From contig CM049307.1 of assembly GCA_026874595.1 (NCBI GenBank), positions 62,278,370 through 62,342,369 on the forward strand: 64,000 nt of DNA, given 5' to 3'. A program made the position numbers and the translations under genes. How positions within the stretch are numbered: position 1 is the stretch's first letter; every line of letters starts with the position of its first letter. Shown piece after piece: positions 23,503 through 34,800 of the stretch. The stretch comes from Sipunculus nudus. Lineage: Eukaryota > Annelida > Sipuncula > Golfingiida > Sipunculidae. The notes below the pieces were generated by a model. It was not told the DNA's origin and did no database searches. It saw only the letters and a program-made list of their open reading frames with translations.

Positions 23503-24095
23503 CCTTAAAGGGGCCCGATCACTTATAAAGCATGTTGAATTAACACGAAAAATAGTTTCTTCCCATTAAAATAAATCCATACCTGCCAAAATATTGCCTT
23601 GAAACTGTTTTCTTACTCCTGTAAATGAGTGTTAAAAACAGTGTATCGGGCGTGTTGACAGGTGTCAACATAAACACAGCGCATGGGGCTTTGTACATCG
23701 CGGAGCCATAACACTTGTCAATCAGGAGATGCCTCGACTGACTTGGCCAAAAAAAGTAATACATGTTTCTGCTGGCTAAAACATGAGGTTCACATTCGGA
23801 CCTCCGGTCATGTGGCCTTGGTATGGTAAATAGACACACGTGGACTGTGTTTACCAACATGCAGAGTCATAAAAAGTTGTTTAACAGCTGTGTACGAGGT
23901 ACTGAGACTGTGAGCTGTGATGGATTTGCCGGAAAACTTTTGTATAAAGCAAAACTGAACTGATAGTGTGAAAGAATAGGCACAGTATTCCTCCTGATTA
24001 TGTCCCTTCAATGGTCCTCAGAGTACAAATTTTCAGCTAATGGTGTGCTCTGGTTTTAATCTTCAAGCTGTCTAATTACCCAGTGCCCCTTCAAA
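23503..24095 (+). repeat. Interspersed repeat, possible MITE, copy 1
   Basis: It starts ttaaaggggcccgatcactt and then tataaagcatgttgaattaa. The first 230 or so bases recur at 58287-58520 with the same landmarks (cttactcctgta, aggtgtcaacataaacacag, aggagatgcc). The right side contains 'cagtgccccttcaa' near 24093, which inverted (ttgaaggggcactg) resembles the start, so terminal inverted repeats of about ten bases are possible. The minus-strand 106-codon open frame is incidental. Confidence 0.5.
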
Positions 24096-26480
24096 TATGT
24101 ATATTTGAATCAAAATGTTTATGAATACATTTTAAATTCCTTTAAAAAAATTTTATACACTTACATTATTTTTATGTATGAAAAGATAAATTTAAATATT
24201 GAGTTTTTATATTAATAAACGGTGTCATGACACAGACACTCTGAGATAAATGATATTTTATGGTTTTTTTTAATGTTTCTGGCAAACATTAAATAAATCA
24301 AAAGATCTGCTGTTTTTGTATTTTATTAAGGATAAGAATTAACATGAATTAAGAACAACAACCCTTGTCAATGTAGATTCTTCACCCAGAAATCCAAAGC
24401 CATACAGGACAATTAAAACAGACTGACTATACTGGAAGGCCCATGATTTATTAAAGTAATAATTTACAGGTTATGGAATGTCTTATTAAAAACTTCTTAT
24501 AAAAGCTCAAGCCAAGCTTGCAGTATATAAGTTACTTCTCCAAAAATACCAGATCTGATGCAAAAAAATGCAGTTTAATTTGTTTATGGACCAGTTTAGA
24601 CAAGACTGCAGCCAGTCAGTCCATATATATTTGGCTCTTATTATAAAACTCCAGCAAAACATACACTGAACAGGCGGCTACCATCATAAGACCTTTGTGT
24701 CAAAGAGCTGAAGTAGCTTCTTATGGTACAGCAGGTGCTGCCACCTTTTGGCTCTGGAAGTAACAAAACCTGCTAAGTTGGTTGGACCTAAAATGTGTCA
24801 TCTATAGTGCATACTCGATCATGCATGAATACATATTTCAGATATTATATATAGCTCTCATAATTGTTAGAGTGAATGCATTTATCTGATTGTTATATCA
24901 AGGTTTTAACTAATTTCAACAAAAACTCTAGAAAGATATTCTTCGGCCAAGAATCCTAAGTTAATGACTGTGACATGAGAGCTGACTAAGCACGTGATCC
25001 AAAGGAAGGCTTCATATTTGCGGGGTAAATATTTTGTGATTTTCATGTTTACATTGTTTCCCAAGGGTTCCATTTTTCGTGATTTCACAATACAAAAAGA
25101 CATAAACACAGAGTATAAGTATAAGCCTTATTCTGTGAATTAATTGTATCATATATCATGTACTAAGAATCTTAACAGAAATAATGGATATTGGAAAGAC
25201 AATTTGAAAGATATGATATTTAAAATATCAATATTTGAACATACACAATCTATTTTGATTCATAATGTCAGTCTTTTACTTTTCAATTCTGTGTTCAACG
25301 ATGGGACCTCAGAGCTCTTATTCACCTTCTGTTGTATTTGCTACTTTGAAATCTGATTAATACCTGACATGGTTATTGATTTTGCTTATTAACCAGAATA
25401 AAGAACTTGGCTGACATAGTCAAAGTATAATAGGTAATCCAACACTGCAGCAAGAAAATTTTCTTACAATTTATTATGCTACATTATAACAAGCCTTTTA
25501 TGATTAATTGTCCAGGAAATGTTTATTTTCTGAGTAGAAAATAACTCTTTGTGCTCAGTTAATGAATTTATTAAGAAAGATTTTAATCAAAGATTAAAAA
25601 ACACTGGTCAGGATAATAGGAATTTCAGTACTGAATTCAGTGGAAGATAATTAGGGTCTACCATCAACCAGAGTGCAGCTAGGCTTCAGTGGTTTATTTT
25701 CTTCATGTATAATATGTATTTCTAATACCAACTATTAATATTATCAAGAAATAATGTTGATCTACAGATGGACAATCAGTTCATCAACCAATATTAATTA
25801 AATTTCATATTTATATAAATGAAAAATCAGTGTTTCCAAGTGGTAATTAAATTGATTATTGAGCAGTTAATACAAGTTATGACAATGTGTGTGCATTTCT
25901 TTTATTTATTTAACAGGGCTTTCAGGAACGCTGGGGTAAGGTGCTCAAAATCCCTTATGGACGTTGAGTTCTAAGGGTCCAAGCACCCAATTGGACACCT
26001 GATTTCTGGCTTTAGGACCTCGTAGCAGTCAATGACCATTACTAGCTATACTTTAAACAAACCACTCAGTAGTGTAAACACCGATAACTGAGGCTTACAT
26101 TTCGCTATTAGCATTTATTCATATTAAGACACAATTTCTAATCATAAAATGATATATGATAATTACATAAAATACGAAAAAGATTCAATTTTTATTAAAC
26201 CATTAAAAAATTGGACATATATCATCTCCCCTTGGGATGCTCTCAACTCTGATGGGACTCCCAAAAATTTATGCCAGAGCATCCCAGAATCTTTAAATTT
26301 TCCTCCTATTGAAAGCCCTGTAATAGTTAAACCTAGAAATTAACCTTGTTAATTGCTTTTTTTACATTCTCCATAATCTGAAATCATTCAATAAGAATCA
26401 AGCAGCGGTCATCAAGTCAAGGATCTCTCCACTGAAACAATAATTAACCTGACTGAAAAAGGAATCCTGACTGAAAAAGT
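24096..26480. other. AT-rich non-coding stretch
   Basis: No gene, tandem repeat or named element is seen. It is plain AT-rich sequence with short open frames on both strands. Confidence 0.5.
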
Positions 26481-26484
26481 TAAA

Positions 26485-26705
26485 AATTAAACTTTAAAAT
26501 TAAAATAATATACATCAGCAGTATATCCTTAATTCTTATATATGACTTAAAAGTAAAATAATATACACTTGCAGCATATCCTTAATTCTTATATGTGACT
26601 TAAAATTAAAAAAAATATACACTAGCAGCATATCCTAAATTCTTATGTGTCTTAAAAGTAAAATAATAAACACTAGTAGTATATCCTTAATTCTTATATG
26701 TGACC
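26485..26705 (+). repeat. Four-unit tandem repeat, unit about 53 bases
   Basis: The unit is ttaaaagtaaaataatatac followed by acttgcagcatatccttaat and tcttatatgtgac. The four units are about 85-90% alike by eye. The third and fourth have small deletions (atatcctaaattcttatgtg). Confidence 0.85.
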
Positions 26706-26710
26706 TGGGA

Positions 26711-27464
26711 CATTTGGTATGTGGTCTGTAGTAGTGGCAGGAATCAGTTGTAAAATCATATTTGATAGCTGAAAGTTGATGAAAAATGACCATCAGTTAT
26801 CAATTGATTATTTTGTTAATCCATCTACATAACTGTCATATATGATGTAAAGAATAATACCTTAAACACTGAGTAAATCAAGTGTAACTTGTACATCATG
26901 TTGACAAGTACAGGTAATGGAGAGGTTGTTGACACTCAGTATTCATTGCACAAGGTTAAGTTTTGATTGTTTACTGTTATGTGCCCCATCTTTCTTATAT
27001 CTCTGACAGAATTAGAACAATTTTTAGGGATAATATGACTTCTTGATAGATGTGCATACAAAATTGTTTGTGATCAATTATGCAAAATGTTATCAATTAT
27101 GAAAGAAAACAACTTATCATTGATATTATCAATTAATTGGCACACCACTACCAGTTATATGTCACTAAAAGAATCCTTCGGAGAACGAGGTAAATTTGAG
27201 TAGTTGTACATGTGTTAGAGGACATACTCCAGTCATATGACAAACTGCAAGAAGACCTGTCACAACTCAGGATCAAGAGATGTACAGATAGAAACAAAGA
27301 ATGATCACAGTTAAGGTCAGATCTGTCACTTCCCTGCAGGTATGCTGTCCTGGCCCTAATGCCCTGGTCTGATGTGTGGAAAAAATAGAAAGTAGTCAGG
27401 GACCCACAACCTCCACCAGGGTATCGATCAAACTCTGCTCTGTGCTATGTACACTAAAAAGGTG
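26711..27464. other. Non-coding stretch
   Basis: No supported feature is seen. A degenerate AT-rich segment is followed by GC-balanced sequence leading into the SINE. Confidence 0.4.
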
Positions 27465-27660
27465 ACTCTATGGCTAGCACTCTCCATGGCTCAGGTGATG
27501 GCATTTGGAAGTGTCCAGGTGGAGGAAACCAGAGAACCCGGAGAAAACCATTAACCATGGATGGGCCACTACAACCCACTCTCACAGCCACAAAGGTATC
27601 AAGCCCAGGTCGCCAGCAGCAAGAGCCAAGTGTTTTACCCCTCAACTGCCCAGGCCCAAA
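27465..27660 (-). mobile_element. tRNA-derived SINE, family C, minus strand
   Basis: Read on the minus strand, a tRNA-like head shows an A-box-like region (taaaacacttggctcttg) and a B-box-like gggcttgatacc about 35 bases on. A central segment, ccgggttctctggtttcctc, follows. This phrase resembles a central domain I recall from metazoan SINEs (not verified). Overlapping open frames on both strands (101 and 103 codons) are explained by this repeat and are not genes. Confidence 0.5.
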
Positions 27661-28716
27661 ACACAATTTAATGGAATGTTCTTTAACCTGTAGCTGCTCG
27701 AAGAGCGTAAACTTTCTTTGGCTTGGCTTGGAATGTTCTTTGGATATAACCTTTACCCTCAACATAATTTCATAAATGTCTGTTCAAAAGAGTTGGTCGG
27801 AAAAGTTGGTAACAAATAAACCAAATAATTAATCAAGCAAGGGAAAATTTAACATGTTACTAGATAACAAGATAACCATGTAGATAACCTTAAAAAAACA
27901 TGACTAAGGGTATAAGATAATATCTTGCTGACACATTGTCTTATATGACTTTAAGTTTCATGTACATAAATACTTTGTTGTATGTCAATAAACTTGTATG
28001 TCAATAAATTGTTGAAAAAAGTTTACATTATTTTGCAATAATGAATATGATTAAGAAAGTTATGAAGTGTGCATTTAATTATTACCCATGAACTGAAGTC
28101 TAACAATGAAGGGACTGTCAAATAGTTCAGGTGAATTAGAGTGGGCTGAGATAACAATGTAAATAAGATCACAAATGATAACTCTGTGCCCATTTAATAC
28201 ACTGAAAAATATAATTTTCTTGGAAAAGATAATATTCTTGCCAATAATTTCTTACAAAAAGAAAAGTTTTTTTTTATGGAAAATGAAATATTTTCAATTC
28301 ATAAGTATTATTTTTCTTCTGTAAAAATAATTTTTCTCGCTATAATAAAAAGATATCTTATGGCAAGATATAATCTCTCAGGATATAATGATGAATATAA
28401 TCAATTTCTTAATGACAATAAAGATAATATATATCTTGTATTATGATAATCTAGATTATTTCCTAGACTGATCATATAATGGCTATAAATCAAGAAAAAA
28501 TATCTCGAGGACTAAAAAAAAATATTTTAAAATATAAAAATTAAATAAAATAAAATTTCAATAAAATAATTTTTGGCAGTCTATTTATATAGAAATGTTT
28601 ATATAATTAGGGATTCATGGGTCTCGATGCTCAGCTGAATTTGTCTGTAAGGATATTTTAAAAGAAATTTTTTTAATGACAGTCCTGTGACCTTAACTAA
28701 TGACCTTGTGATGAAA
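27661..28716. other. AT-rich non-coding stretch
   Basis: No gene is seen. Near 28606-28700 there is a degraded second copy of the family opening seen at 28717 (ggattcatgggtctcgatgc, then tcagctga), followed by 'gtgaccttaactaatgacct'. This suggests nested or tandem insertion at the same site. Confidence 0.45.
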
Positions 28717-31080
28717 AACAAGGGACCTACGGGTCACGGCGCTCATTTTATTTAGAAATGAGGCACATGCTGGTTTTGTGTGGTAATAAATATAAGCTGT
28801 ATTATGAGTTGTTGTTGTTTAGCTTATGTATGATTGTGATAGTACCTTTGGAGACAGGGAAGAGGATTGATTTCATTATTTTATTAACAAATGGAGTACT
28901 ATTGTAACACAGATTTTGACTTGGTCATATAACTTATAAGCAGAACATATAATATAAGAGTTTAACTATTTATTAAAAAAAAAATTACAAATATTGTCCC
29001 AAATATAATTTTTATTAAAAATAATGAGAGAATTGTATTTTTTTAAATAAAATACAACTGAAATGTATTTGCACTAGTATTCATATACTTTCATTTTTAC
29101 CTGAATTCCAATTCTTATGCAAGAAATTTTATAATGGAGTACATATTCATATTCGTATTCAAATACATTTGCAAAGTATTCACACCATGTCTGGTATTTA
29201 TTCAGTTTTCACCAAACAATAATGTTGAGAATCCAGAATATACAAAATTCACACATTTAAATAATGATCATAAGTACCTGGTTTTATGGCTTTTATTCAT
29301 ATTAAAAAAAATAAATGTAATATATTCATTTTGGACTAATTTCACATCAATGTACACACTAGACACAGCAGGAATCTAGATTAATATTATCAACGGCATC
29401 TTTGTCTATCATTAATTTCCTTCATATGATCCCTAATGATTAGTAATGAATAATATGATTTATTTTTTTATCATTAAAATTGAACTGAAAAATACCATAG
29501 GTGACTGCATGGTGTTATTTGGAATACATGACATTCTATCAATCTTATATCATCTTATATTCTTATATCATCAATAACTACAAGTTAATTTCCTGTTATT
29601 ATCAACTAAAAAATTCCTTTTCCATTTTTCTTTAATTTGTTATTAAATACCAATAAAATTTTATTAATTTATTGTTTATTGTTATGTTGTTAGTTAAAAC
29701 TACTAGATGAGTCGGGTTGGACACCTGGATCAACTGAGGCTGGCCATAAGCTGCCTGGCTGCTCCAGTGTATGCCTCGTGTCAAGCGTGCATAATTTGAT
29801 GAAAGGTCAACAAGGTCAACATACAGGTGACTCAAGAGGGGCTGGGGAGAGCTAAGGTCTGACATGATCTTATAAAAACATTAATAAAAGCTACAATTTT
29901 GGCCAATTTCTTTCAGCTTTCTAAACTAAAGAGCTGAAATCCTGCATGATTGTTAAGGGAGTAAATATATTTCTTGATTTTTTACAAAGTGCATTATGTT
30001 TGGGCCCATAACTTAAAACAATTACGCAATACTGACATCATTTCTGGCATGTGCATAGAGAATGTATAGAAAAATAAATATATAATATATGATTAAAGTC
30101 AGATCGGTGGTTTTGATATTAGGCAGTCTTGAAGTGTAACAATGGGTTTTTAATGGAAAAGTGAAGTTTTTCATTAATATCTCGAAGTATTAAGTCCTAG
30201 TGACCAATTTCTTGGCATGGTAGGGGATTTTGGAGACATCTAATTGTATGCCAACTTTTAGGAACTGAGAGCTGAAGCTGGGGAGCTGAGCTCTTGCAAA
30301 CTGCATAACACTAGCTTGATGTAAACAATATGTTACATGGTGCTTGAAAACTTGAATAAAATCTACAGTTTTTGATCAACTGGTTTCAAATTTTTGGTGT
30401 TAACAGACAAAATGCTAACATAAACATGCTGTGAAAATTAAATCCACAGTACTTGTAGGAAAAAAAACGTGCCATGGTCAAAGTTGGGTGAAATTTAAGG
30501 TACCAATATTTTATTTTTGTTAATATTTTAAAAAATTTAAAAGATTTTGATCTAAATTTGGGTATACAATTTAATTTTGATAAATTAAAGTTATATTACT
30601 GGAAAAAAAGTCCATAGCTTTAAAATGTTTTGTGTTAAGTGATCAAATATCTTTCCTGATTTTTTACAAAATGCATTATGTTTGGGCCCATAACTTTTTT
30701 AAATTATATAATACAGACATAATTTCTGGCATGTACATAGGAACTATATAGAGGTAAATATATGGAAAATTATAATATTTATGGTAAATATGAGGAAAAA
30801 CAGATGAGTGGTTTTGATATTAGGCAGTCCTGAAGTGTGAAAATAGGTTTTTAATAAAAAATTGAGGTTTTTCCTTAATTTCTCAAAGGAACGAAGTACC
30901 AAAGACCCAGTTTTCGGCTTGGTAGGAGATCTTGGGGACATCTAACTTTATGCCGAATTTTGGATTCCTAGGTCTTACGGTTTTAAAACGTGCCACATCT
31001 ATGGATGAACGGACAGACGGACAGAGGGACAATGGACCAGGACTATAGCTCAGATGACTTATAGTCAGCTGAGCTAAAAA
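28717..31080 (+). mobile_element. Interspersed element AACAAGGG...GCTAAAAA, copy A (about 2.36 kb)
   Basis: It starts aacaagggacctacgggtca and ends, after a short acggacagacgg run, in an imperfect hairpin: agctcagatgact-tat-agtcagctgagct, followed by aaaaa. The hairpin pairs 12 of 13 positions. Inside are two related modules of about 500 bases, each with 'gcattatgtttgggcccata', 'gtcctgaagtgtg' or 'gtcttgaagtgta', and 'ggggacatctaa' or 'ggagacatctaa'. It matches 50216-52824 over its whole length. No coding capacity is seen, so it is non-autonomous. Confidence 0.85.
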
Positions 31081-32336
31081 TCTAAGATTATCCTTGATTA
31101 TCTCCTTATTATCCTTGAACTTGCAGCATTTAGATTATTGTAACTATCTTTAAAAAGAGACCTTGACCTCTGACAAATCTACAAATTTTTCACTTTTGGC
31201 ATGTAAGCCATGTGTGAAGGATGAAAAGTTTGATTTAAAGTGCATTCACAACATTTTTAAAGATGTGGGTCCTGTGACCTTCAACTTTGATCTCTGGACC
31301 CTGAAAATCAAAAGGAATTTACTTAAGTGGCGGGTCATTAATAAATCAAGTTTGAAGCCAATCTGTCAATCCTAAGCAGAATTATCATCTATTAACCAAT
31401 TTGTGAATAGATGAGCCCTGTGACCTTGACCTTTGATCCTATGACCCAAAAATCAAATAGAATCTTCCCTTATTGGCAGGTGAGCAATATCTTGAAGATG
31501 GAAGGTTTGTGATGAAAAGTTTGGCTTGAAATGCATACACATTCTTTTTAAAGAAATGGGTCCTGTGACCCTGACCTCTTACTGTTGTACCCCAAAATGG
31601 ACACAGTCCTTACATTAGTGGTGAGCCATATATAATTTTAGTTTGAAACCCAATATGTCAAACTAAACTGGAGTTATCATCTGGAAACTAATTTTTTAAC
31701 AGAAGGCCCGTGACCTTGACCTATGACCTTGTGACCCCAAATTCATTTATGCTCTCCCCATACTGACAAGTGAGCTATATGTGCAAGATGGAAAGTCTGG
31801 GATGAAAAGCTTGGCTTAAAATGCAGCCATAATCTTTTTAAATAGGTGAGTCCTATGACCTTGACCTTTGACCTCCTGACCCAAAAATCATATAGGTTCT
31901 TGCTTTAATGGTGGGCCATATGTAAGTCAATTTTGAAATCCATGTGTCAATCCAACCTGGAGTTATCATCTGGAAACAAATTTGTGTGGATGGATGGACG
32001 GACAAACAGACAGCTAAACAGACAGACCGACAGACAGGGTGATTACTATAGGGCATCCACTTGTGATCAATAAACACATCAGGTATGGGACACTAGATGT
32101 AATCACAGATTAGAAACTGATATGATGTTGTCATTTTACAGTAAAAAAAAAAGAAAATAAAAATATTAGTTAAAATAACAAAAAAAAAACAGTTGTCCTC
32201 CCTGGATGTTTGCTTAGAAATTTGGAGGACCAGCAGTAACGATTTGTCCCTGCTAACAGAAGACTGGATGACCAGATGGACGATGGACAAAGCACCATTC
32301 CTATACCTCAGTTGACTTAGTCAGCTATGCTAAAAA
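31081..32336 (+). repeat. Interspersed repeat with TGACCTTGACC modules
   Basis: About five modules of 130-270 bases run head to tail. Each has 'cctgtgaccttgacctttga' or a variant, then 'gtga(gc)cata(t)', 'agatggaaagt', 'gatgaaaagcttggcttaaa' and 'ctttttaaa'. Some modules instead have 'gttatcatctggaaac'. The tail has 'ggatggacggac' then 'agacagac' runs. The sequence ends at cagttgacttagtcagctatgctaaaaatgg, a degraded form of the terminal hairpin of the element just upstream. A related copy is at 62400-62760. Confidence 0.75.
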
Positions 32337-32773
32337 TGGGTATGCTAACAGGATGGAGATCAGATAAAGATAACACTTATATTTTTGATTGGGATGCAGG
32401 TTGACAGCTCCATCATCATTTGATTGAATATACCTTGAGGGCTTTAAAAACCAACCACTGTGGGAGGCAAATGTCTGATAGGTATTATTAATGGGGACAA
32501 GAATGCCCTTGTCCTTTAGTTTCGTTTTCCTACCCACGCAATATAAGCTATGGGCCAAAACCAGTGGCAATGCACAAAACATGGACATTAAAGCACTGCT
32601 GAATAGGTGCCAGCTGCTAGTTGATGCTGAAATCCAATTATGATGCGTCATGTTTTGGATAATGCAGGAATGACATCATTTAGGTCTGTCTATTTTAACT
32701 GAACATGCAGAAACTAAAGAAATATTTTTCATAAGCTTAATGAGGTTGGCTTACAAATTTCTTTGAAATAACA
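32337..32773. other. Non-coding spacer
   Basis: No feature is supported. The minus-strand open frame at 32325-32651 (108 codons) starts in unique sequence and has no splice or start context. Confidence 0.4.
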
Positions 32774-34104
32774 ACAAGGCCTACAGGCCTAATGCAAACC
32801 TGTGCAAAGTTTGAGAGTATGAATGGAGGTTTATTCTTAAAATTTAATATTGATCCTCTTATGTCTTGCATATCTTTTTTGGTCATTATGATTCTAGCAA
32901 AATGGACGTTTTGGACCTGCAGGTTTCAGACTAGGACATTTTAAAACTAGGATGTATCAGTCAGGATTTTTCTAATATGTTCTTTTTGCCAGGGAGGATT
33001 ATTGGGACTGATGAATGGACAATACGGCAGCATGGAAGAACATTTTAAAATTTTTTTTAGCTTCTTCCCTATAAAATCTAAGAAAATGCAGTTAGCCAAG
33101 AAATAAGCTAAATCTGATAGAATTTTTTATATGACAAATTTTTTTGCAAAAAATTTGGTGATGCTAGCTCCTGCCCTTTTTGAGATAGCTATGACGCACA
33201 ACGGAAGATGGACGATGCCACACCTCTGCATGAGGTCACTGATTCGCTAAAGATGCAAACCAAGTTTTTTAAAACAGTTAAAAGATATAGTTCCAACAGT
33301 TCTAATGTGGGCATTGTCTAGACACCAGACAGAGCCTGGTTAGTTGCCATGGTGATGTCTGGACTCCATCTGGTTGTACTGAGTGACCTCTTGACTTGGC
33401 TGCTGAAACTAAGCATGTTGTCAAATTTGTTTTCAAACACAGATAGCCTTTTTCTATTGGCTACACTACTTTTTTAAAGCTGCATTTACCCAATCTATTC
33501 TTATAAAACTGGCAGAACCCTACCATAGAATAATTCTTGTAAAGTTTAAACCAATCAGCTTAACAGTTTCATCATAAAACAGTGTATAAGCTAGAAGAGT
33601 CTAAAATTACATTTTCGTTTGTAAAAAACAGATCAATGTAGGTGGCACCACCAATACCTCAATTTCGGATATGACATATGTGACAAACACTAGCATAAAA
33701 TTTGGTGATGATAGCTCTAGTCCTTTCTGAGATTGAAATTTTAGTGTGCTTTTTTGGACAGATGACTAAGTTCAACCTCCTGTAACTTGGCATAAAAATC
33801 TCCAAACTGGAACCATTTGAAAAAACTTAAGATAGATTGTTCTAGGAATCATTTCTGTGAAATATGGGACAATTAGGGTGGACAATATTGGAGAAGAAGA
33901 TTTTTAAAGCTTTTTTAGCTTTTTCCCTATAAAATCTAAGAAAATGCAGTTAGAAAAAAATAAACAGAGTCCGATAGAGTATTTCAGATGACTGATTATT
34001 TGCAGAAAATTTGATGATGCTAGCTCCTGCCGTTTTTGAGTTAGCCATGGTTAATGTACAGACAACGCATGACGCACCATTGCATAAGCTCACAGGTTTG
34101 CTAA
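32774..34104 (+). mobile_element. Composite interspersed element, copy without the palindrome array
   Basis: The head, 32774-32950, matches 20990-21160. The main tail, 33247-34104, matches 22213-23101 and includes one degenerate palindrome (ggtggcaccacc, about 33643). In place of the 1 kb array it has roughly 100 unrelated bases and an extra partial copy of the tail end (33055-33246: cttccctataaaatctaaga ... gaggtcactgattcgctaaa). The element therefore shows end-to-end duplication of its 3' terminus. Confidence 0.8.
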
Positions 34105-34800
34105 AAATGGTCAAACAAAAACAGACTAATTGAGTTTTTAAGGTTATTTCAAATAATATGAAATAATCTGTGTGAAGTCAATATCAAGTAAACTTTAATC
34201 ATGTTTTTTTATCATTTTCATAAAAAATTAAGATGATCAATTCAATTAAAACAATTTTCCATTAATATGATTGCTTTAATTTATATCTAATCATATACAA
34301 TCTGATTCATTACTCTGACATTTTGACATTTCCAGACATTGTTAAGTTTCTTTAGCACAAATGTCATGGCATTTACGAATAACAACCCTTCTTATACAAG
34401 TATGACCTCTTTGTATGAATGGACTAGAAATAACAGGTCCTCAATTTGGGGCCTGTTATACCAAAATTCCAAGATGGCAGCCCAGTGGCCATATTGGATT
34501 TTTGACAACACTGAATTCTAATGGCACACATCTTCTCATTAGGATCATGTAATCTTTTAAAATTATTTCCAATATTTCTGCTCAAATGTTGTGTGATACT
34601 GGCATGTGAAAGGAATTCCATGATGGCTTCCCCACTGGATTTCTGTACTTTCTGAAAATCAACAGTGACCTCATTTGGAACAATTTTCAAAAACTTTAGG
34701 GCAACTGCTCAAATGGTTCAGGGCTTCACAAGATGAGACAGACATACAGACAGACAACCTAATTATGCACTACATGCCACCCACACAGGCAGAGCTATTA
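34105..34800. repeat. Probable old interspersed repeat
   Basis: At 34430-34800 phrases such as ccaagatggcagcccagtgg and catgatggcttccccactgg recur at about 140-base spacing. The segment ends in 'gacagacatacagacagaca' before 'ggcagagctattataatt', the usual shape of a dispersed mollusc-type repeat. No second full copy lies in this window, so the call is tentative. The region 34105-34430 is plain AT-rich sequence. Confidence 0.4.

Noticed and set aside
27454-27775. Opposed 101- and 103-codon frames in GC-balanced sequence
   Set aside because: The segment has a tRNA-like head with B-box motif and SINE-like centre on the minus strand, which explains its composition.
31700-32050. Terminal 'ggatggacggac' and 'agacagac' runs as microsatellites
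   Set aside because: They are constant parts of the tails of several dispersed families, not independent simple repeats.
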